Below, in pieces: positions 41,159 to 48,335 of a stretch of DNA of 64,000 bases (positions within the stretch are counted from its first letter, which is position 1; every line of letters starts with the position of its first letter). Source of the stretch: Dokdonella immobilis. GTDB taxonomy: Bacteria > Pseudomonadota > Gammaproteobacteria > Xanthomonadales > Rhodanobacteraceae. Both the position numbers and the translations under genes were made by a program. The stretch covers positions 1 through 64,000 of the forward strand of contig NZ_FOVF01000021.1 in the NCBI RefSeq assembly GCF_900115085.1. The letters run 5' to 3'. The notes under the pieces were generated by a model. The model saw nothing but the letters and a program-made list of their open reading frames with translations. It ran no database searches and was not told where the DNA came from.

Positions 41159-44128
41159 ATGACCGACCGCATCCAGGACATTCCTGGTTACGAAATGATC
41201 AGCGAGCTGGGCGAGGGCGGCATGGCGACCGTGTACCTCGCTATCCAGCATTCGCTGGATCGCAAGGTGGCGATCAAGGTCATGCGTCGCGAACTGCGCG
41301 CGGGCAGCGGCCCGATGCCCGAGTTCGAGCGGCGCTTCCTGCTCGAAGGCCGGACCATGGCCAAGCTGCCGCATCGGAACATCGTCGCCGTCTATGACAT
41401 CGTCACCCGCGACGACATCGCCTATATCTCGATGGAACTGCTCGAGGGCGGCACGCTCTCGGAACGCATGCGCGGCGGCGTCTCTCTCGGCGAGGCGATC
41501 GGTATCGTCGTGCAGCTCGCCAACGGCCTCGAGTTCGCGCACAAGAACGGCGTCATCCACCGCGACCTGAAGCCGTCCAATGTCATGTTTCGCGATGCGA
41601 CGACGCCGGTTCTGACCGACTTCGGCATCGCCAAGCAGTCCGACGTACTGGCCTCGCGGATCACCCAGACCGGGCTTGTCCTCGGCACGCCGACCTACAT
41701 GAGTCCGGAGCAGGCCAGCGGTCGCGAGATCGACGGCCGTGCCGACCAGTACGCGCTCGGCATCCTGTTCTACGAAATGCTGACCGGGCGGCCGCCGTTC
41801 ACCGGCGAGAATCCGATGGCCGTGCTGATGGGCCATGCCCTGCAACCGCCGCCGCCGCTGCCCGACGACCTCGCTCCGCTGCAGCCGATCTTCGACCGCA
41901 TGCTGGCCAAGGAACCGAACGACCGCTTTCCGAACCTGCAGGATTTCGTCAGGGCGCTGCGCGGCCTCGTCGTCGGCAATGACGCACTCGGCAAGAAACT
42001 CGGCAACATCACCAGTGCGAGTGCGAGCACGTCGGAACGCTTGCGCGCGCTCGGATTCTCCGGCGACTACACCGGCGGCGACAGCGGCTTCGCCCTCGAC
42101 CTGCTGCGCATGCCGCAAGGCGACCCTGCGACCAGCCAACACACCACCTCGCTGGTCATGCAGGCCATGCAGCGTCCGCGCCTGCTGGCCGGCGTTGCCG
42201 CGGGCGTTGGCATCCTCATCATCGGCCTGGTTCTCTGGGCGGTATTCAAGCCGCGCACGCTGAGCCAGGACGACCAGTACCTCGTGCGCACCCTGCTGCG
42301 CGAAGCCGACCGCATGGTCGACAGCGGCGATCTGCTGACCCCGCCCGGCGCGAATGCGTTCGAGGATCTGCAGAAGGTCCTGCAGAAGGATCCCGAGAAC
42401 GAGCAGGGCCTCGAGCTGCTCGGCAAGATCGCCGGGCTGTTGCGTGCCGATGCGGAGAAGTCCTTCGCCAGTGGCGACCTGGAAGCAGCAAGCGAGAAGG
42501 CCAACCAGGCCCTGAACATTGCCCAGGACGACGCCGAAGTGCAGGCCCTGGTCAAACGCATCGCCGACGAGCAGGAACGGCTCGCGGTCGCGCGGCGCGT
42601 CGATGAACTGCTGCGCAAGGCGGCGGACGCGGAGCGGCGCAATCAGCGCAGCGGCAGCGATGGCGCCTACGCGCTGCTGCGGACCGCGCTTGGGCTCGAT
42701 CCCGCAAACGCCGAGGTGCAAAAGAAGCTGAAGGCCCTGACCGACGCCGAATTCGCCCGGGTCCGTGGCCTGCTCGACGAGGACAAGGCGGATGCCGCGG
42801 CACGGGCGCTGGAAGAGCTGCGCGCCGAATTCGGTGCCGACCCGGCCTTCGCGGACCTGGGCCAGAAGATCCAGCAGCGCCAGGAGGCGCTGGCCGGCGC
42901 CGCACGTATCAAGGCCCTGCTGGACAAGGCACGCGACGCACTTGCTGCCGGGCGCATCAGCGAACCGGCAGGCAACAACGCCTTCGACTGGTTCGAGCAG
43001 GCACGCCAGACCGACAGCGGCAACGCCGACGTCAACGCGTTCAAGGCGACCCTCGCGCAACGCATCCTTTCCGATGCGAAAGCCGCGCAGGGGCGCAAGG
43101 ATGCGGAAACCGCGCTCGATCGCGCCGAACTGGCCCTGCGCGTCGATCCGAACCTGGCCGATGCCGTGACGATCCGCGAAACCGCGCAGCAATCGCTGGG
43201 ATCACGGCGGGCGGCGATTGCCTCGCAATTGAACCTGGCCCGCGCGTCGATCGCCGCGGGCCGCTTGCTGCCGCCCGTCAAGGACAACGCGCGCGACGTC
43301 CTCGATCTGCTGCTGCAGGGCGATCCGGAAAACGCCGATGCGCTCAAGTTGCGCGAAGCCTTGCCGCGCGTGGTCGCCGACGCGCTGCGTGGCGCCGTCG
43401 AGCGCGACGACATGGACTACGCCGTGGCGCTGGCCGATTCCGCCGCCAGTATCTATCCCGACGATGCGAAGATCGCCGGACTCGTCGGCGATGTGCGCAG
43501 CCGTCAACGTGAGCAGAAGGCCGAGCTCGAGCGCCAGGCCAGCGAACAGCGCATCGCCGCGTTGCTGCTGAAGCGCCCGCTCGACAGTCGCAACGCCGAG
43601 GCGGCGGCGCAGGCCATCGAATCCCTGCGCAGTTCTGCCGCGAGCGACGCCGAGCGCTACGAAAAGCAGATGGCCGAGGTCCTCGCCGACGATGTGCGCG
43701 GCGCAACGAACCTCGAATCGGGCCAGGCCAGCCTCGCGGCGATCCGCGCCGCGGCCAGCGTCCTGAAGACCAGCAAGGCGTTGAGCGCGATCTCGAGCCC
43801 GGCCGAGGCGCGCATCGCCGATCTGCAGAAGCAACGCGATACCGAACTGGCCGCGCAGAATGGCGACCTCGTCATCAATGCCCAGCCCTGGGGCACGGTC
43901 GACCAGGTCCTCGATGCCTCGCGCAAGCCGGTCGCGTTGCCCGAGGATCGAACCACGCCCCTGCGCCTGACCCTGCCCGCAGGCAGCTACTACGTCACCC
44001 TGCGCCACCCGCGATCGAGCAAGACCGTATCGGCATTCGCCCGGGTCAGTGCGGGCAAACGCAGCGAGACCAGCGCCAGTTTCCCGACCCTGAGCGCCGA
44101 GGAGTACCTCAAGAATGCGGGTCTCTAG
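41159..44128 (+). CDS. Membrane Ser/Thr protein kinase with periplasmic helical repeats
   Basis: 989 residues. The kinase domain (10-270) is complete: GEGGMATVYLA loop, Lys40, catalytic HRDLKPSN (Asp136), DFG at 154-156 and GTPTYMSPEQAS. One membrane helix at 341-363 leads to a long outer part with at least three copies of an 'A...A..G...P..NA' helical repeat (about 380, 590, 700) and a final beta-sandwich-like, PEGA-type end (INAQPWGTVDQVLDASRKPV ... GSYYVTLRHP). It is a PknB-like receptor kinase by layout. TATGAT at 41131-41136 may be its own -10. No phosphatase is adjacent. Confidence 0.9.
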   Translation: MTDRIQDIPGYEMISELGEGGMATVYLAIQHSLDRKVAIKVMRRELRAGSGPMPEFERRFLLEGRTMAKLPHRNIVAVYDIVTRDDIAYISMELLEGGTLSERMRGGVSLGEAIGIVVQLANGLEFAHKNGVIHRDLKPSNVMFRDATTPVLTDFGIAKQSDVLASRITQTGLVLGTPTYMSPEQASGREIDGRADQYALGILFYEMLTGRPPFTGENPMAVLMGHALQPPPPLPDDLAPLQPIFDRMLAKEPNDRFPNLQDFVRALRGLVVGNDALGKKLGNITSASASTSERLRALGFSGDYTGGDSGFALDLLRMPQGDPATSQHTTSLVMQAMQRPRLLAGVAAGVGILIIGLVLWAVFKPRTLSQDDQYLVRTLLREADRMVDSGDLLTPPGANAFEDLQKVLQKDPENEQGLELLGKIAGLLRADAEKSFASGDLEAASEKANQALNIAQDDAEVQALVKRIADEQERLAVARRVDELLRKAADAERRNQRSGSDGAYALLRTALGLDPANAEVQKKLKALTDAEFARVRGLLDEDKADAAARALEELRAEFGADPAFADLGQKIQQRQEALAGAARIKALLDKARDALAAGRISEPAGNNAFDWFEQARQTDSGNADVNAFKATLAQRILSDAKAAQGRKDAETALDRAELALRVDPNLADAVTIRETAQQSLGSRRAAIASQLNLARASIAAGRLLPPVKDNARDVLDLLLQGDPENADALKLREALPRVVADALRGAVERDDMDYAVALADSAASIYPDDAKIAGLVGDVRSRQREQKAELERQASEQRIAALLLKRPLDSRNAEAAAQAIESLRSSAASDAERYEKQMAEVLADDVRGATNLESGQASLAAIRAAASVLKTSKALSAISSPAEARIADLQKQRDTELAAQNGDLVINAQPWGTVDQVLDASRKPVALPEDRTTPLRLTLPAGSYYVTLRHPRSSKTVSAFARVSAGKRSETSASFPTLSAEEYLKNAGL

Positions 44129-44957
44129 CGTGCGCGCAATCCTCGCCGCGCTGGCAATGCTGGCGACGCCGGCCATGGCCGACTGGAAACAGGACTACGC
44201 GCGTGGCCTGGAGGCGGCAAAGAAGGGCAACTGGGAGGATGTCGACCGTTACATGCAGGGCGCCCTGGCCGGCAATGCCGAGCCTGCCGAGCGCCTGCGC
44301 CTGTACGGGCAACGATTCGAGGCATACGCGCCGCAACACTATGCGGGCATGGCGGCGCTTCGCCTGGGTGACTGCGCGGCCGCGCTGCGCTACTGGTCAC
44401 AGGGCGGCAACGAATCGTTCATCCGCGGCGTGCCGGAACTGGCAGAGGAAGAGCAGCAGGGGCGCGCGGAGTGCAGGACGCAGCTGGTGCGCCAGGGTGA
44501 ACCGACCAAGCCAGGCACCGAATCCATCGCCAAGCAGACGCCGGTGGCCGAAGCGCCGGCGCCAACGCCTGCCCCGCCGCCGTCCAGACCCGTCGCGGTT
44601 GCACCGCCATCGCGACCCGCGGAAACACCGGCTGCACGTCCACCCGTGGTCGAGCGGCCGGCGACCAGTTCGGTCAATGCGCAGATCCTGCGCCCCTTGC
44701 TGGATGCCTATCTGGACGGACGCTACAGCGATGTCCTCAAGCTCAGCGGCAGCGTGCCGCCAACACCCCGGCTGCGCTGGCACATGCTGACCTTGCGCGC
44801 GGCCGCCGCCTATAACCTGGCCCAGCTCGGCCAGTCTGCCGACGCCGCGAAGATTGCCCGCCAGGCCGCCGACGAGGCGCGCAAGGCCGATCCGGCGTTG
44901 AAACCGGATTCCAGCTACTTCTCACCGAAGTTCCTGAACTTCTACGCAGGCCGCTAG
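44115..44957 (+). CDS. Exported helical-repeat protein linked to the Ser/Thr kinase
   Basis: 280 residues with a signal peptide (AILAALAMLATPAMA). The N-terminal half has Sel1/TPR-like helices (DWKQDYARGLEAAKKGNWED), then a Pro-rich linker (about 150-180) and a second helical block near the C-terminus. It overlaps the kinase gene by 14 bp, so the two are co-translated. It probably acts in the periplasm with the kinase's outer domain; no function is known. Confidence 0.8.
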   Translation: MRVSSVRAILAALAMLATPAMADWKQDYARGLEAAKKGNWEDVDRYMQGALAGNAEPAERLRLYGQRFEAYAPQHYAGMAALRLGDCAAALRYWSQGGNESFIRGVPELAEEEQQGRAECRTQLVRQGEPTKPGTESIAKQTPVAEAPAPTPAPPPSRPVAVAPPSRPAETPAARPPVVERPATSSVNAQILRPLLDAYLDGRYSDVLKLSGSVPPTPRLRWHMLTLRAAAAYNLAQLGQSADAAKIARQAADEARKADPALKPDSSYFSPKFLNFYAGR

Positions 44958-45039
44958 CGGCCGATCCGATGGCGGCGCCCGACCATTTCGGGCCACCGCG
45001 ACCATTCACGTGGCACGCAAATGGACGCCTGCTGCCGCA

Positions 45040-45066
45040 GCCCTGCCCGGACCTTCCGGACAGGGC
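45040..45066. terminator. Hairpin between convergent genes
   Basis: A 12 bp stem GCCCTGCCCGGA/TCCGGACAGGGC with one mismatch and a 3-base loop, between the kinase-linked gene and the FadL-type gene. There is no T-run, so efficiency is uncertain. Confidence 0.45.
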
Positions 45067-45073
45067 GGTCGGA

Positions 45074-46342
45074 TCAGAAGCGGAACACGCCCGACATCGA
45101 GAAGGTGTCGTTGGTGTCGGAGAAATCCGCACCGAGATCGATCTGGAAGCTGCTGAAGGCCATGCCCGCGCCGAGCGAGTAGTGGGTCTGGCTGCCGCGT
45201 CCGGCCGAGAAGGTGGCTGCATTGATCGCGATGTCGGCCGGCACACCCTGGTAGACCAGCTCGTGGGCCGGATCATGCCAAACGCCCGCGCGCAGGCTGA
45301 ACGGATGCGTGGTGGCAAAGGTGTATTCGGCGCCGAGGTGCACTTCGGTGCCGTCATCGAGCTTGAGCGGAACCAGCTCGAGCGACGGATCCTGGTCGAA
45401 CACCGAGGTGATGTTGTCGGTCAGCTGGGAGTAATAGACCTTGTTGACGTCGAAGTTGATCACCCAGCTGTCGCTCGGGCGATAGCTCAGGCCGAGCCCG
45501 ATCACATCCGGAATGTCGAGATCGGTGCGCACGCTGAACAGGTCGTTGACGACGCCCGGTACGGAGAGCACCGCGTCGTAACGCAGTTCGGGGGCATGGC
45601 GATAGGAAAAGCCGGCACTCAGCCATTCGTTGAACGCGTAGCGGGCGCCGAGGGTGAGACCGACCTTGCCGTCGCCGTCGAGATTCGCCTCGCGATTGAC
45701 CGGGACACCCTCGAGCGTGAAGCGGTCGGTCGTGCTGTTGATGTCGAGCAGGTAGTAGTTCAGGCCGACGCCGAAGGAGAGCTTGTCGGTGGCCTTGTAG
45801 CCCAGCGCGACGCCATAGGTTTCGACGTCGATGCTCGTATTGACGTCGTAGGCGAAGATCGTGCCGGTGACGAGGCCGTCGGCGGTGGCGTAGGTTTCGC
45901 CGGCGCTCTGGAACTCGGAGTCGTAGTTGACCAGTTCGTAGCGATAGACCGCCAACGAGAGTCTCTCGCCCGGGTAGACGAACGAGAACGAGCGCAGCGA
46001 CGACGTCGTATCGTTCTGCGAGGAGTAGTTGAGTCCCGACGTGTTGAACCCGTTGTATTGCAGCGAGCCGCCGTCGAGCCAGCGCGTGTCGGTCCGTACC
46101 GAACGGATTTCGGCGGAGACTTCCGGGCTGACCAGCTGGGTCAGGCCGGCCGGATTGGCGTAGGCGGCCGACGCGTCGTCAGCCAGGCCGATGAAGGCGC
46201 CGCCCATGCCGAGCGCACGCGCGCCCGGGCTCGAGAAGCTGAAGGGAAGGCTCGCGTTGGCCTCGTTGTCGGTAATCGCGAGTGCATTGCCCGCCATGCC
46301 GGCGAGTCCGAGTGCCACGGCAGTTGCCAGTAACTTTTTCAT
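45074..46342 (-). CDS. Outer-membrane FadL/TodX-type transporter
   Basis: 422 residues with a signal peptide (KKLLATAVALGLAGMAGNAL, cut near ALA-IT). The N-terminal hallmark SPGARALGMGGAFIGLADDA and SAAYANPAGL is the FadL hatch region; the rest is a beta-barrel ending in Phe (SMSGVFRF). It takes up long-chain fatty acids or other hydrophobic compounds. It may feed the FadE pathway at 3.5-6 kb, but the two loci are far apart. GGGGAGTAAAGGA precedes ATG 46342. Confidence 0.92.
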   Translation of the reverse strand: MKKLLATAVALGLAGMAGNALAITDNEANASLPFSFSSPGARALGMGGAFIGLADDASAAYANPAGLTQLVSPEVSAEIRSVRTDTRWLDGGSLQYNGFNTSGLNYSSQNDTTSSLRSFSFVYPGERLSLAVYRYELVNYDSEFQSAGETYATADGLVTGTIFAYDVNTSIDVETYGVALGYKATDKLSFGVGLNYYLLDINSTTDRFTLEGVPVNREANLDGDGKVGLTLGARYAFNEWLSAGFSYRHAPELRYDAVLSVPGVVNDLFSVRTDLDIPDVIGLGLSYRPSDSWVINFDVNKVYYSQLTDNITSVFDQDPSLELVPLKLDDGTEVHLGAEYTFATTHPFSLRAGVWHDPAHELVYQGVPADIAINAATFSAGRGSQTHYSLGAGMAFSSFQIDLGADFSDTNDTFSMSGVFRF

Positions 46343-46461
46343 TCCTTTACTCCCCGAGTGAACGAATGCGGTACAGCCAAAGAAGCGTCGGGCGCAAAGA
46401 TAACACGCTCTTAACGCCGCGGCACCGCATCCAGTGCGGACTTTTGCTGCCGCGCAGCAGA

Positions 46462-46490
46462 GAAAAACCCGGCCCTCCGGGGCGCCGGTT
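46462..46490 (-). terminator. Probable intrinsic terminator of dusA
   Basis: On the gene strand a GC-rich stem with two bulges (ACCGGCGCCC ... GGGCCGGGT) is followed by TTTTTCTC, 64 bp after the dusA stop. Confidence 0.55.
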
Positions 46491-46553
46491 GCGGGCCGGC
46501 CGGCCGACCGCTCAGGGCTATGCCGGCCCCGCTTCGGTCACCGGCACGAGCTT

Positions 46554-47558
46554 TCAGGCCGCCTCGGCGCGGAGTTGCGCGCGGCAAGCCCGCAGTGCCT
46601 GCTCAACCACGGCGAAGCCGGCATCCGGGCGGTGCGCGTTTTCGCTCAGGGTCCGGCGCCAGGCGCGCGCGCCAGGCAGGCCCTGGAACAGGCCCAGCAT
46701 GTGCCGGCTGATGTGCTGCAGCTTGCCGCCGCTGGCGAGATGCGACTCGATGTACGGACGCATGCGTTCGATGATCGCCTCGCGCTCGGGCAGGGGCGTC
46801 CCGAACAGCCGATTGTCGAGCTCGGCCAGGCGATACGGCTCGTGGTAGGCGGTGCGCCCGAGCATGACCCCATCGGTCTGGCGCAGGTGCGTCTCGACCT
46901 CGGCCACGGTCTCTATGCCGCCATTGATGATGATCGCCAGCTGCGGAAAGTGGCGCTTGAGCTGGTACACGCGCTGGTAGTTGAGCGGCGGCACGTCGCG
47001 GTTCTCCTTCGGCGACAGACCCTTCAACAAGGCCTTGCGCGCGTGCACGACGAAGACCGCGCAGCCAGCCGTCGCGACGACCTCGACGAAATGCTGCAGA
47101 TCGGCGTACTCGTCCTGCTCGTCGACCCCAAGCCGACACTTCACCGTGACCGGAATCGAGACGGCCGCACGCATGGCGCTGAAACACTCGGCGACCAGCA
47201 CCGGCTCGCGCATCAGGCAGGCGCCGAAGCGGCCCGACTGGACGCGATCGGACGGACAGCCGACATTGAGGTTGATCTCGTCGTAACCGTACTGGGCGCC
47301 GATCCGCGCGGCTTCAGCCAGTTCGCCCGGATCCGAGCCACCCAGTTGCAGGGCAACCGGATGCTCGGATGCATCGAAGCCGATCAGGCGCTCGCGGTCG
47401 CCATGAACGAGCGCCGGCGAGGTGACCATTTCGGTGTACAGGCGCGCGTTCGGCGACAACAACCGATGAAAATATCGGCAGTGCCGGTCCGTCCAGTCCA
47501 TCATCGGCGCGACGGAAAGGCGCCATGCGGCTGCGGAAGGAGCCTTGAGAGTGTTCAT
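46554..47558 (-). CDS. dusA: tRNA-dihydrouridine(20/20a) synthase
   Basis: 334 residues, standard length. It is an FMN enzyme that reduces U20/U20a in the tRNA D-loop. The FMN and active-site motifs are intact: SVAPMMDWTDRHCRYFHRLL, catalytic Cys in NVGCPSDRVQSGRFGACLM, VTVKCRLGVD, INGGI and MLGRTAYHEPYRL. The DusA-specific pattern separates it from DusB and DusC. Confidence 0.96.
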   Translation of the reverse strand: MNTLKAPSAAAWRLSVAPMMDWTDRHCRYFHRLLSPNARLYTEMVTSPALVHGDRERLIGFDASEHPVALQLGGSDPGELAEAARIGAQYGYDEINLNVGCPSDRVQSGRFGACLMREPVLVAECFSAMRAAVSIPVTVKCRLGVDEQDEYADLQHFVEVVATAGCAVFVVHARKALLKGLSPKENRDVPPLNYQRVYQLKRHFPQLAIIINGGIETVAEVETHLRQTDGVMLGRTAYHEPYRLAELDNRLFGTPLPEREAIIERMRPYIESHLASGGKLQHISRHMLGLFQGLPGARAWRRTLSENAHRPDAGFAVVEQALRACRAQLRAEAA

Positions 47559-47764
47559 CCGGCCATTCTAGCCGCGTTGAGGCGCGCATCCGAAGCCGGT
47601 CGGAGGCGAAGGCCTGTTCGGGCAGAAGGAAAGCGCCGCCATGCCGAAATGCATCGACATCCAAAAAGGGCGTCGCATGGACCAGGATGGATGGCCTGGA
47701 TTCGAATCCGCGCCTCCCGGCAGGGCACGGGGCACACCCTGTTTCAAAGGCTGCTTCCTGACCG

Positions 47765-48244
47765 CTAACCGCGCCGCGCCGCCTCGATCGTCGCGATGTC
47801 GATCCGGGTCATGGTCATCATGGCGTCGAAGGCCCGCTTGGCCGCCGCCGGGTCGGGATCGGTGATCGCGTCGGTCAGGGCGCGTGGCGTGATCTGCCAG
47901 GACAGGCCCCATTTGTCCTTGCACCAGCCACAGGCGCTTTCGCGACCGCCGTTGCCGACAATTGCATTCCACAGGCGATCGGTTTCGGCCTGGTCGTCGG
48001 TCGCTACCTGGAACGAGAAGGCTTCGGTGTGGGTAAACGCCGGCCCGCCGTTCAGGCCGAGGCACGGAATGCCGAGCACCGTGAATTCGACCGTGAGGAC
48101 GTCGCCCTGCTTGCCCGATGGGAAATCGCCCGGCGCGCGATGGACGGCATGCACCGCGCTGTCCGGGAAGGTCGCGGCATAGAAGCGCGCTGCCTCTTCG
48201 GCAGCGCCGTCATACCAGAGGCAGATTGTGTTCTTGCTGGTCAT
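47765..48244 (-). CDS. VOC superfamily protein (PhnB/3-demethylubiquinone-like)
   Basis: 159 residues with the double beta-alpha-beta-beta-beta pattern of the vicinal-oxygen-chelate fold (ICLWYDGAAEEAARFYAATF, LGLNGGPAFTHTEAFSFQVA, GWCKDKWGLSWQITPRALTD). Proteins like this are often labelled 3-demethylubiquinone methyltransferase, but this is not a methyltransferase fold and the function is unknown. GGAG precedes ATG 48244. Confidence 0.88.
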   Translation of the reverse strand: MTSKNTICLWYDGAAEEAARFYAATFPDSAVHAVHRAPGDFPSGKQGDVLTVEFTVLGIPCLGLNGGPAFTHTEAFSFQVATDDQAETDRLWNAIVGNGGRESACGWCKDKWGLSWQITPRALTDAITDPDPAAAKRAFDAMMTMTRIDIATIEAARRG

Positions 48245-48335
48245 GGTTCATCTCCGGAAAACAGTGGCTGGAACAAATCCGAGGCCGCGATCGCAGCGAA
48301 GAGGCGCAGTCTGCTTCGGACGATACCCGCGCTCT

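Noticed and set aside
39599-43192. A 1197-codon open frame on the minus strand opposite the PDZ and kinase genes
   Set aside because: It is a shadow of the kinase gene with repetitive low-complexity composition and no family motif.
47765-48244. 3-demethylubiquinone-9 3-methyltransferase
   Set aside because: The name is often carried over for this family, but the sequence is a VOC fold without a SAM-binding motif.
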